A stretch of DNA of 9,025 nt from Proteobacteria bacterium UBA664 (GTDB lineage Bacteria > Pseudomonadota > Gammaproteobacteria > UBA7966). The stretch is taken from NCBI GenBank assembly GCA_002299125.1, contig DBNU01000184.1, positions 1 to 9,025 on the forward strand, given 5' to 3'. Shown here one piece after another: positions 1 to 6,249 of the stretch (the stretch's first letter is position 1; the number at the start of each line of letters is the position of its first letter). Both the position numbers and the translations under genes were made by a program. The notes beneath the pieces were generated by a model. It was not told where the DNA came from and did no database searches. It saw nothing but the letters and a program-made list of their open reading frames with translations.

Positions 1-1
1 C

Positions 2-190
2 TTCCACCATGGGCCCTGGTGCGTGCAATCTCCGACCAACATCCGGGCCCTGCTGCGCTACGGCTACCCGGCGGAGAAACTCAAGTGGTATCGCGGTGGC
101 ATGCAGGACTGGCACGCGCTGGGACTGACCGTTGTGCCGCCAGCGGCGGCGGGGCGTTCTCCGGAGGCGACGACCACACCGCCTCCCTGA
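2..190 (+). CDS. Rhodanese-like domain protein, C-terminal fragment (5' end outside window)
   Basis: This is the last 62 codons of a gene entering from the left edge in frame 2, ending in TGA. The visible protein contains a GPWC segment, then TNIRALLRYGYP, then WYRGGMQDWHALGLTVV. That order (active-site loop region, helix, short strand and the closing W-YRGG-M-DW motif) is typical of the C-terminal half of single-domain rhodanese-like sulfurtransferases. Such proteins carry sulfur as a cysteine persulfide. The only cysteine in the fragment is in GPWC; the residues where the preceding strand ends read FHH. Whether this protein is catalytically active cannot be judged without the upstream half. 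The tail after the domain is short and rich in Pro, Ala and Thr. The gene converges with the DUF4124 gene, with 42 nt between the two stop codons. The family call is reasonably firm; the exact role is unknown. Confidence 0.75.
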   Translation, partial: FHHGPWCVQSPTNIRALLRYGYPAEKLKWYRGGMQDWHALGLTVVPPAAAGRSPEATTTPPP

Positions 191-192
191 GG

Positions 193-209
193 GCAACTCC
201 GGAAGTTGC
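193..209. terminator. Small hairpin between convergent genes
   Basis: The arms GCAACT (193-198) and AGTTGC (204-209) are perfectly complementary around a 5-nt CCGGA loop, in the 42-nt gap between the rhodanese-like stop and the DUF4124 stop. Position and symmetry suit a bidirectional terminator. The 6-bp stem is short and no T-tract follows on either strand, so this is a weak candidate. Confidence 0.3.
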
Positions 210-232
210 ACTCCCCCGGATAAGAACTGGGC

Positions 233-904
233 TCAGGGCTTGGTCGCTTGCTGTTGACTCCTGAGCTCGACGAAACGGGCGCGGAGCGTGGCATGTTGCT
301 CCCCGATCTGGACCTGCGCCAGACGCTTCTGCTCGATGAAGGCCTGCTGTGCCTCGATCTGCCCGCGCACCTGCTTGATATCGGCCTCCAGGCCATCCGG
401 CACGGCCTGACCCTTGCGCTCATGACCCGCGGCCTCGGCGATGCGCAGATCGAGATCGGCCGTCAACTTCTCGATGGTGCTGCGGGCAAAACGGATCTCG
501 CCTTCAATCGCCGCAATCTTGCCGTCCCGGGCAAGCAGGATGTCATCCTCACTGGCGAAGGTCTCGAGCAGAACCAGATCCTCGTGAGCCTTGCGTGCCC
601 GCTCGGCGGCTACGCGTTCAGCCTCGAGCTTCGCCTGACGATCCGCCTCACGCTGGGCGGCATACTCCTCTGCGGTCATGGCGCGCCCCTGCTCATGCAC
701 CTTGACGCCCAGGCGGTTGACCTGCTCGTGCCCCTGGCCGACGTACTCCGGCGGCACGGTAGCGCCACACTCCCTGACCCCGTCCTGATTGGTCCAGCAT
801 TTCAGTGCCGCAGTCGCGGGTGCACCGGTAAGGAGAAACGTGAGGGAGAGCAGAAGCCCGATGGCGTTGCCCCGGTGTCCGACAGTGCGTCTGTGCATCA
901 ACAT
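233..904 (-). CDS. Secreted DUF4124 domain protein with long C-terminal coiled coil
   Basis: The product is 223 aa. Residues 1-32 form a signal peptide: basic start (HRRTVGHR), hydrophobic core GLLLSLTFLLTG, and an Ala-Thr-Ala site before residue 33. Residues 33-55 carry the DUF4124 signature KCWTNQDGVRECG followed by VPPEY, with two cysteines (C36, C46) that could form a disulfide in the periplasm. From about residue 75 to the end the sequence is charged and rich in Ala, Glu, Arg and Gln in heptad-like order, consistent with a long coiled coil. The ATG at 904 is chosen because GGAG lies 6 nt upstream; an in-frame ATG at 898 is the alternative. The gene starts 37 nt after the pyrE stop on the same strand, so the two are probably co-transcribed. 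DUF4124 has no established biochemical function, and none is proposed here. Confidence 0.85.
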   Translation of the reverse strand: MLMHRRTVGHRGNAIGLLLSLTFLLTGAPATAALKCWTNQDGVRECGATVPPEYVGQGHEQVNRLGVKVHEQGRAMTAEEYAAQREADRQAKLEAERVAAERARKAHEDLVLLETFASEDDILLARDGKIAAIEGEIRFARSTIEKLTADLDLRIAEAAGHERKGQAVPDGLEADIKQVRGQIEAQQAFIEQKRLAQVQIGEQHATLRARFVELRSQQQATKP

Positions 905-941
905 ACGTCTCTCCGCGCCAATCCTGATCGAGGGTCTTGCG

Positions 942-1598
942 TCAGCCGGCCGCGGTCGCCACCCCGTAGCGCTCGCGATAACTCTCGAGAGCCGGCCTGT
1001 GCCCGGCGAGTTCCTCCGTGCTCGCCAGCAGGTCGAACAGATCCTGCAAACGCGCAATGGCGAAGACCGGCAAGCCCAGCGAGGCCTGCACTTCCTCGAC
1101 CGCGCTCGCCTCTGCTTGACCTCGCTCCTGACGGTCCAGGGCGATGAGCACGCCCGCCGGCTCAGCCCCGTGGGCCCGGATGAGTTCCACCGAGGCGCGC
1201 ACCGACGTACCCGCCGAGATGACGTCATCCACGATGAGCACCCGTCCCACGAGCGGCGCACCGAGTACCACCCCACCCTCACCGTGGTCTTTCGCCTCCT
1301 TGCGGTTGCTGCTCCAGGCCAGATTGCGGCCCGCGCGCGCAAGGGCCACCGCCAGCGTGCTCACCAGCGGGATGCCCTTGTAGGCCGGACCGAACAGCGT
1401 ATCGACCGCCAGGCCCCAGTCATGCAGTGCCGCGGCGTAGTACTCACCGAGACGCATGAGACTCTCACCATCGTTGAACAGTCCGGCATTGAAGAAGTAG
1501 GGGCTGCGGCGTCCCGACTTCAGCGTGAAGTCGCCAAAGCAGAGCACGCGACGCTCGAGGGCGAAACGCAGGAAATCAATGCGGTAGGCGGGAGTCAT
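942..1598 (-). CDS. pyrE: Orotate phosphoribosyltransferase
   Basis: The 218-aa product matches the usual PyrE length (213 aa in E. coli) and aligns with it from the first residues (MTPAYRIDFLRFAL versus MKPYQRQFIEFAL). It converts orotate and PRPP to orotidine 5'-monophosphate in de novo pyrimidine synthesis, in the cytosol. Visible landmarks are FTLKSGRRSPYFFNAG (residues 24-39), LFGPAYKGIP (68-77), the flexible catalytic loop NRKEAKDHGEGG (98-109) and the PRPP-binding motif VLIVDDVISAGTS (120-132). The ATG at 1598 has no clear Shine-Dalgarno sequence, but it gives the family-typical N-terminus; the in-frame ATG at 1646 would add 16 residues without homology. The gene is divergent from the exonuclease III-family gene, an arrangement like pyrE-crc in Pseudomonas, and is followed closely by the DUF4124 gene. 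Confidence 0.97.
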   Translation of the reverse strand: MTPAYRIDFLRFALERRVLCFGDFTLKSGRRSPYFFNAGLFNDGESLMRLGEYYAAALHDWGLAVDTLFGPAYKGIPLVSTLAVALARAGRNLAWSSNRKEAKDHGEGGVVLGAPLVGRVLIVDDVISAGTSVRASVELIRAHGAEPAGVLIALDRQERGQAEASAVEEVQASLGLPVFAIARLQDLFDLLASTEELAGHRPALESYRERYGVATAAG

Positions 1599-1735
1599 GG
1601 TGGCAGGCTTGGTCCGGGCAGCGAGAGGAATCGTAGCGGGGAACATGAGGGCCGGGGCAGCGGGTTGGGGCGCCATCATTAATAGCCGCCCGCCATCCGG
1701 CGAAAGTCCACCGGCACAGGCCGCATACTCTGCGC
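1599..1735. promoter_or_regulatory. Divergent spacer between pyrE and the exonuclease III-family gene
   Basis: This 137-nt region must hold the start signals for pyrE (leftward) and probably for the nuclease-MFS-mtnB series (rightward). It is GC-rich apart from a short AT-rich island around 1675-1683 (CATTAATAG). Read on the minus strand that island gives TATTAAT, a plausible -10 for pyrE, but no good -35 lies at the right distance. On the plus strand CATACT at 1724-1729 is a poor -10 that would leave almost no leader before the ATG at 1736. No confident promoter or operator can be named. Confidence 0.3.
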
Positions 1736-2575
1736 ATGCGCATCGTGACCTGCAACGTAAACGGCCTCCGTGCCGCTGCCCGCAAGGGCTTCTTCGACTG
1801 GCTGGCGACGCAGGCTGCGGATGTGGTCTGCCTGCAGGAGATCCGCATCCAGCCCGGAGACTTCGATCTCGCTGCCCACCTGCCGCCGGGCTGGGGCGCC
1901 TGGCTCGCGTGCGCCGAGCGCCGCGGCTACAGCGGTGTGGCGGTGTTGAGCCCGCACACACCGGAGGCCGTGATCGAAGGCCTGGGGTGGCCGGGTTGCG
2001 ACGGCGAGGGCCGCTATCTGGAGATCCGCTTCGGCAGGCTGTCGGTCGCGTCCCTGTATCTGCCCTCGGGCTCAGCGGGAGAACATCGTCAAGCGGCCAA
2101 GTTCGATTTCATGGCGCGTATCGACGCGCGTCTGGCCTCGATGCGCGCGGATGATCGTGAGTACATCCTCTGCGGCGACTGGAACATCGCCCATCGCGAG
2201 GCCGACCTCAAGAACTGGAAGGGCAACCTGAAGAACTCGGGCTTCCTGCCCGAGGAGCGCGCCTGGATGGAGGCCCTGCTCGGTCAACACGGCTGGGTCG
2301 ACGTCTACCGGCGACTGCATCCGGACACCACCGATGACTGCTACACATGGTGGAGCAACCGCGGGCAGGCGCGGGCGAAGAACGTCGGTTGGCGCATCGA
2401 CTACCAGATCGCCACACCCGGTGCGGCCGCGCACGCCGGGCGCGCTCACGTCTACAAGGAATGCTGGTTCTCCGATCACGCGCCGCTCATTCTCGATTAC
2501 CCGGGACTGCTGCCGGACCTCCCGGGCAGGGTGGATGCCGCCCCACAGCCCCGCGCGCTGTCCGCATGCCCGTGA
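1736..2575 (+). CDS. xthA: Exonuclease III-family AP endonuclease (crc-position homologue)
   Basis: The 279-aa product belongs to the exonuclease III / AP endonuclease family, which incises DNA at abasic sites and removes nucleotides from 3' ends during base-excision repair. The family active site is complete: N7 (CNVNG), E35 (LQEIR), Y108, D148 and N150 in GDWNIAH, D222 in GWRIDYQ, and D247-H248 in FSDHAPL. KNWKGNLKNSGFLPEERAW and YTWWSNRGQARAKNVGWR are also characteristic. By contrast Pseudomonas Crc, an RNA-regulator relative found beside pyrE, has lost several of these residues. This protein sits in the same position next to pyrE but looks like an active nuclease. The ATG at 1736 has no visible Shine-Dalgarno sequence. 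The last ~27 residues are a Pro/Ala-rich tail past the domain. The gene overlaps the MFS gene by 10 nt. The family call is firm; the xthA symbol is used in the broad sense. Confidence 0.93.
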   Translation: MRIVTCNVNGLRAAARKGFFDWLATQAADVVCLQEIRIQPGDFDLAAHLPPGWGAWLACAERRGYSGVAVLSPHTPEAVIEGLGWPGCDGEGRYLEIRFGRLSVASLYLPSGSAGEHRQAAKFDFMARIDARLASMRADDREYILCGDWNIAHREADLKNWKGNLKNSGFLPEERAWMEALLGQHGWVDVYRRLHPDTTDDCYTWWSNRGQARAKNVGWRIDYQIATPGAAAHAGRAHVYKECWFSDHAPLILDYPGLLPDLPGRVDAAPQPRALSACP

Positions 2576-3984
2576 ACACCGCCCGCACCGTGGTCGATCC
2601 GGTAGCGCGCGCGGCCATCGCCATGGTGATGATCAACGCCGTGGCCACGCCGCTGATGCTTTCGTCGGTGAACGTCGCCCTGCCGGCGATCGCCCGTGCG
2701 CTCGCCCTCGATGCCGTGACCCTGACCTGGGTGCCGCTGGCCTATCTCGTGGCCGCCGTGGCGCTGGTTTTACCGGCCGGGCGCCTGGCCGATCACGTCG
2801 GGCGGCGCCGGGTCTTTCTCATCGGCACCCTTGGAGTCATCGTGAGTTCATTCGCCGCCGCCGCTGCGATCGACGGGGCCACCTTCATCGCCGGACGCGT
2901 AGCCCAGGGGCTGTTCACGGCCCTGCTGTACGCCACCCAGGTGGCCATCGTCTCCTCGGTGGTGGCACCCGAACGCCGTGGGTTCTACATCGGTCAGGTG
3001 GTCGCCTGCGTCTATGTCGGCCTGACCATCGGCCCGGCACTCGGTGGCTGGCTGGTGGACACCGTGGGCTGGCGCGCTGCGCTGGTGGCGCACATCCCGT
3101 TGACGGTCCTCTCTTGCCTCATCGGCATCCTGCGTGTGCACGGCGAATGGAAGAGCGATCAGCCGCAACCGGTCGACATCCGCGGCAGTGCGCTCTACGG
3201 GGGTGGCATCGCGCTGCTTCTGGTGGGACTGACCACGGGGCTCAACGGCGGCGGCTGGCTGCTCGCGATCCTCGGTCTCGCCGCCCTCGCCCTCTTCCTG
3301 CTCCACGAACGGCGCGTGGCCGCACCGCTCATCGACATCCCGCTCATCCTCGGGCAGCCACGCTTCGGTGCCGCGGTCGCGGCCGCCTTCCTGATGTATG
3401 CGGCCACCTTCAGCAACATCGTGCTGGTCAGTCTCGAACTCCAGTATCTCGAGGGTGCCTCGGCCCTGGCGGCTGGCAAGATCATGCTGGTGCAGCCGCT
3501 CACCATGACGCTGCTGGCACCGCTGTTCGGGCGTCTGTCCGATCGCCTGGATCCGCGCCTGCTCACGAGCACGGGCACCCTGTTCGCCGGCCTCGGGCTC
3601 GTGGTGCTGGCGCTGCAGGCGGGCACTCACTCGCAGACTGCGCTCATCGCCGGGCTGCTCTCGGTGGGGCTCGGCTTCAGCCTGTTCTCGGCACCGAACA
3701 CCAACGCGTTGATGGGATCGGTGCCGAAATCCCGCTACGGTGCCGCTGCCGGCATCATTGCCACGGCACGGCTGGTGGGCCAGCTCGCGAGTCAGTGGCT
3801 GGTGGTGCTCGTGTTCGCCTTCGTGATCGGCCATGTGGCCCTGGGCGAGGGCAATCAGGCCGAGCTCGCACGGGCACTGCACATCGCCTACTCCCTCGCT
3901 GCCCTGCTCTGCCTGCCCGCCCTGTGGTTCACTACGCGTGGACTCTGGCCCCGTCGAGCGACAGGCCCGCCGTACAACAGGTGA
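2566..3984 (+). CDS. MFS transporter, DHA2 (14-helix) type
   Basis: The 472-aa product is an inner-membrane major facilitator, probably driven by the proton gradient. Length and layout fit the 14-helix DHA2 (EmrB/QacA-like) group. The first helix has the LSSVNVALPAIA segment (residues 32-43) common in that group. Motif A is GRLADHVGRRRVF (72-84), the motif B arginine is R111 in GRVAQG, and a motif C-like GLTIGPALGGWL lies in helix 5 (152-163). Two extra helices follow the short charged linker near residues 190-205. The ATG at 2566 overlaps the nuclease stop by 10 nt; a GTG at 2572 would give a 4-nt GTGA overlap and is an alternative start. The stop is 6 nt before mtnB and lies within mtnB's ribosome-binding site, so translation of the two is probably coupled. 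The substrate is unknown. DHA2 members usually export drugs or metabolites; a salvage-pathway compound is only a guess from context. Confidence 0.9.
   Translation: MPVNTARTVVDPVARAAIAMVMINAVATPLMLSSVNVALPAIARALALDAVTLTWVPLAYLVAAVALVLPAGRLADHVGRRRVFLIGTLGVIVSSFAAAAAIDGATFIAGRVAQGLFTALLYATQVAIVSSVVAPERRGFYIGQVVACVYVGLTIGPALGGWLVDTVGWRAALVAHIPLTVLSCLIGILRVHGEWKSDQPQPVDIRGSALYGGGIALLLVGLTTGLNGGGWLLAILGLAALALFLLHERRVAAPLIDIPLILGQPRFGAAVAAAFLMYAATFSNIVLVSLELQYLEGASALAAGKIMLVQPLTMTLLAPLFGRLSDRLDPRLLTSTGTLFAGLGLVVLALQAGTHSQTALIAGLLSVGLGFSLFSAPNTNALMGSVPKSRYGAAAGIIATARLVGQLASQWLVVLVFAFVIGHVALGEGNQAELARALHIAYSLAALLCLPALWFTTRGLWPRRATGPPYNR
3979..3984 (+). promoter_or_regulatory. Ribosome-binding site of mtnB overlapping the MFS stop codon
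   Basis: AGGTGA is a 6-base match to the complement of the 16S rRNA 3' end and lies 6 nt before the ATG at 3991. Its final TGA is the MFS stop codon. This selects ATG 3991 over the in-frame TTG at 3985 and suggests that ribosomes finishing the transporter restart on mtnB. Confidence 0.75.
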
Positions 3985-3990
3985 TTGCCG

Positions 3991-4614
3991 ATGAACACAT
4001 TCGAACCGCGTGTGGCCCTGATCGCAGCCATGCGGCGTCTGCACGCACGCGGCTGGGCCGAGGGCACCGGCGGTAATTTCTCCCTGGTGACCCGTCGCGA
4101 ACCGCTGCGTCTGCTCATGGCACCGAGTGGCGTGGACAAGGGCCTGGTTGAAGCCGATGCCCTCATCGAGGTGGACGAGGGTGGGCAGGTCTTGAGCGGG
4201 GACGGCCGTACCTCGGCGGAGTTCCTCCTCCATCTGGCCTTCGTCCATGCGCGCGGTGCCGGTGCCGTTCTGCACACCCATTCCGTGACCGCGACCGTGC
4301 TCTCTCTCGCCGCACTCGATGCCGGATCGATCCACGTAGGCGGCCTCGAGATGCTGAAGGGCCTGAGCGGTGTCACGACCCACGAGCACCACGAGTACAT
4401 CCCGGTACTGCCGAACACGCAGGACATGGATGCCTGTGCCGGAATGGTCGCGGCGACACTCACCGCGTGGCCGGCGGCTCACGCCGTGCTGCTGGCCGGA
4501 CACGGCCTCTACACCTGGGGTACAGACCTCGCCGAGGCCGAACGTCATGCTCAGATCCTCGAGTTCCTGCTCGAAGTGCAATGGCGACAACGCCTGCTGG
4601 GGTCAGGCCGGTGA
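3991..4614 (+). CDS. mtnB: Methylthioribulose-1-phosphate dehydratase
   Basis: The 207-aa product is a class II aldolase/adducin-fold enzyme with the length and motifs of MtnB. It dehydrates 5-methylthioribulose-1-phosphate to 2,3-diketo-5-methylthiopentyl-1-phosphate in methionine salvage. Key segments are GWAEGTGGNFS (residues 21-31), APSGVDKG (44-51), TSAEF with the family's acidic residue E77, the zinc-binding pair H95 and H97 in LHTHS, GLEMLKGLSG (118-127), and H171 in LAGHGLYTWG (third zinc ligand of the family). Fuculose-phosphate aldolase is the main alternative within the fold. It is made unlikely by the EMLKGLSG segment and by the neighbouring mtnD and mtnC. The start at 3991 is set by a strong ribosome-binding site that also contains the stop of the upstream transporter. 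Confidence 0.95.
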   Translation: MNTFEPRVALIAAMRRLHARGWAEGTGGNFSLVTRREPLRLLMAPSGVDKGLVEADALIEVDEGGQVLSGDGRTSAEFLLHLAFVHARGAGAVLHTHSVTATVLSLAALDAGSIHVGGLEMLKGLSGVTTHEHHEYIPVLPNTQDMDACAGMVAATLTAWPAAHAVLLAGHGLYTWGTDLAEAERHAQILEFLLEVQWRQRLLGSGR

Positions 4615-4760
4615 ACTGCGGCGGGGTGCACGCTGCCCTGGACACGGGATCACCGGAACGGGCCCGGTTATAGTCCGGTCCGGATACTGGTCACCCCACT
4701 TGGCTCAGCGGGGCCGCGAGCGCGACCAACCCGAAACCTCCCAGCGCATGGAGAATCGAC
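4615..4760 (+). promoter_or_regulatory. Spacer between mtnB and mtnD with short palindromes and a -10-like box
   Basis: This is the only sizeable gap in the plus-strand series (146 nt). It contains the odd palindrome TCCGG-T-CCGGA at about 4674-4684, the 8-bp palindrome CGGGCCCG just before it, and GGTTATAGT (4667-4674), close to an extended -10. No matching -35 is seen at 16-18 bp. Near its end GGAG at 4750-4753 serves as the mtnD ribosome-binding site, 7 nt before the ATG. A second promoter or processing site for mtnD-mtnC is possible but unproven. No recognisable riboswitch fold was found by eye. Confidence 0.3.
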
Positions 4761-5291
4761 ATGGCAGTCCTGAGTTTTCGCGACACGGGCGGGGATGTAC
4801 GTGAATCCGCCTCCATCACCGCCCTGCTCGCCGAGCGGGGCGTGGCCTTCCGGCAATGGCAACCCGGCCTGCCCCTTGGCGCCGACGCCACGGCGGATGA
4901 GGTGCTGGCCGCCTACGCCCACGAGATCGACCTGCTCAAGGCCGAAGGGGGCTACGTCACGGCCGACGTGATCGACATCCATCCCGACACCCCCAACCTC
5001 GACACCATGCTCGCCAAGTTCGACAAGGAACACTGGCACGATGAGGACGAGGTGCGCTTCATCATCGAGGGCCACGGGCTGTTCCACCTCAACCTCGGCG
5101 GCGAAGTGGTGAGCGTGACGGTAGGTCCGGGGGACATGCTGGTCGTCCCGGGCGGGTCGCTGCACTGGTTTCACCTCTGCGAGGACCGGCGCATCCGCGC
5201 CATCCGGCTGTTCAAGGACATGTCCGGGTGGACCCCGCACTACAGTGACTCCGGTAAGGACCGGGATTATCCACCGGTCTGCATCCTCTGA
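4761..5291 (+). CDS. mtnD: Acireductone dioxygenase
   Basis: The 176-aa product is a cupin-fold metal dioxygenase of usual family length (about 180 aa). With Fe(II), acireductone dioxygenase cleaves 1,2-dihydroxy-3-keto-5-methylthiopentene with O2 to 4-methylthio-2-oxobutanoate and formate. With Ni(II), known members make an off-pathway product with CO release. The four metal ligands are visible: H91, H93 and E97 in HWHDEDEVRF, and H135 in PGGSLHWF. RLFKDMSGWTPHY near the C-terminus is also family-typical. The ATG at 4761 has GGAG 7 nt upstream. The stop TGA shares its A with the ATG of mtnC, so the two are translated as a coupled pair. Confidence 0.96.
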   Translation: MAVLSFRDTGGDVRESASITALLAERGVAFRQWQPGLPLGADATADEVLAAYAHEIDLLKAEGGYVTADVIDIHPDTPNLDTMLAKFDKEHWHDEDEVRFIIEGHGLFHLNLGGEVVSVTVGPGDMLVVPGGSLHWFHLCEDRRIRAIRLFKDMSGWTPHYSDSGKDRDYPPVCIL

Positions 5292-6070
5292 TGGCAGCCC
5301 GGCCGGCCCCGGGCGCTGCGTCGCGCGGGCAACTCGGGCCCGGCGATGCCTCTGTTCGCGTGGTGCTCCTGGATATCGAGGGCACCACCACGCCCATCGC
5401 CTTCGTGCATGCAGTCCTCTTTCCCTATGCCGCCCGCGCCCTGCCCGCCTTTCTCGAGGGCCATGCCTTCGACAGCGCGGTGGCCGCAGACATCGCCCTG
5501 CTCGCACACGAGTACGCGGCCGAAAAGGCCGCCGGGGCCGCGGATCTGCCACCCTGGGATGGCGCCTCCGGTGCAGCGGGGGCCATCCCTTACTTGCAGT
5601 ACCTGATGCGCCAGGACCGCAAATCGACTGCCCTCAAGTCGCTGCAGGGGCGAGTATGGGAGATGGGCTATCGCGGCGGGGAACTGGTGGGACAACTCTT
5701 CGAGGATGTCGCCCCGACCCTCGCCGGCTGGCACGCAGCCGGCCTGCGGCTCGCAATTTTCTCCTCCGGCTCGATACACGCCCAGCAATTGCTGTTCCGC
5801 CACAGCGAGGCTGGCGACCTCACGCCCTACCTCGCCGGTTACTTCGACACGCGCAGTGGCCCCAAGCGGGAGGCGTCGAGTTACCGATGCATCGCGCAAA
5901 CGATGGAGGTCGCACCCGAGGCGATGCTCTTCGTCTCCGATGTGGCTGCCGAGCTGGACGCCGCGCGCGAGGCCGGTTGCGCCACGGCACTGAGCGTGCG
6001 TCCCGGCAACGCGCCGGTCGAGGGTGAGGAGCACCCGCGCATCGCGCGTCTCGGGGACCTCGGCCTGTAG
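5291..6070 (+). CDS. mtnC: Acireductone synthase (enolase-phosphatase E1)
   Basis: The 259-aa product is a HAD-superfamily enzyme that enolises 2,3-diketo-5-methylthiopentyl-1-phosphate and then removes the phosphate, giving the acireductone used by MtnD. The order of motifs is complete: motif I DIEGTTTP with nucleophile D28 and E30, the cap region including IPYLQYLM and WEMGYRGGEL (123-132), motif II FSSGS (157-161), the motif III lysine in GPKREASSY (K192), and motif IV SDVAAELDAA (216-225). The ATG overlaps the mtnD stop as TGATG, a classic restart arrangement. This start leaves about 22 residues of Ala/Gly/Pro-rich sequence before the first strand, longer than the usual few residues. GTG codons at 5360 and 5363 would give a conventional N-terminus, but no ribosome-binding site precedes either start. 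The function is secure; the start is less so. Confidence 0.95.
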   Translation: MAARPAPGAASRGQLGPGDASVRVVLLDIEGTTTPIAFVHAVLFPYAARALPAFLEGHAFDSAVAADIALLAHEYAAEKAAGAADLPPWDGASGAAGAIPYLQYLMRQDRKSTALKSLQGRVWEMGYRGGELVGQLFEDVAPTLAGWHAAGLRLAIFSSGSIHAQQLLFRHSEAGDLTPYLAGYFDTRSGPKREASSYRCIAQTMEVAPEAMLFVSDVAAELDAAREAGCATALSVRPGNAPVEGEEHPRIARLGDLGL

Positions 6071-6249
6071 GGCGGCGGCAGGCTGCGTCGGGGATCCGGT
6101 TCTTCCGTGGCGACAGGGTGACGACCCTGGATCCCCGCCGCAACCTGCCCCCGAGTGCCCTGGTCCGGGGCGGGGATGCCGGAGTGCGCGCAGGACGTGG
6201 GGCACGGGGCACGGGGCACGGCGCGCAGGAACGATTCAGCAGGTACCGC
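6071..6249. terminator. Convergent spacer with nested REP-like palindromes
   Basis: Between the converging stops of mtnC and the methyltransferase lie three mutually related arms. Arm A (6077-6097) and arm B (6129-6149) are 21-nt inverted repeats with two mismatches, each ending inward in GGATCC. Arm C (GGCGGGGAT, 6169-6177) is a perfect 9-nt complement of the start of arm B (6131-6139), so A and C compete for B. A small hairpin, CAGGGT-GACG-ACCCTG (6114-6129), lies between A and B. No T-tract follows. This may act as a bidirectional transcription stop or be a copy of a genomic repetitive palindrome; the sequence alone does not decide. Confidence 0.5.
6199..6219. repeat. Three tandem copies of the heptamer GGGGCAC
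   Basis: Three perfect adjacent copies of a 7-nt unit lie in the convergent spacer, 30 nt before the end of the methyltransferase gene and outside any convincing coding sequence. Such short tandem repeats can vary in copy number between strains. No function is evident. Confidence 0.8.

Noticed and set aside
905..1342. Upstream extension of the DUF4124 reading frame into pyrE
   Set aside because: The added residues are an out-of-frame reading of pyrE. A ribosome-binding site and a signal peptide fix the start at 904.
789..1682. Plus-strand open frames opposite pyrE and the DUF4124 gene
   Set aside because: PyrE motifs are complete on the minus strand, and the plus-strand translations are Arg/His-rich without recognisable features.
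2334..4076. Plus-strand open frame of 580 codons overlapping the nuclease end, the MFS gene and the mtnB start
   Set aside because: It is an Arg/Pro/Gly/His-rich frame shifted relative to three genes with clear family motifs; the shifted frame has none.
2848..4590. Minus-strand open frame of 580 codons opposite the MFS gene and mtnB
   Set aside because: It is antisense to two well-recognised genes. Its translation is rich in Gln, His, Glu and Arg without any fold or motif, as expected for the complement of GC-rich membrane-protein codons.
4615..4760. SAM-type riboswitch before mtnD
   Set aside because: No arrangement of stems resembling the known SAM-binding RNA classes could be recognised by eye; only short simple palindromes are present.
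6077..6219. CRISPR-like or phage-related repeats
   Set aside because: The repeats are inverted arms and one 7-nt tandem unit, with no regularly spaced direct repeats and no cas, integrase or transposase gene nearby.
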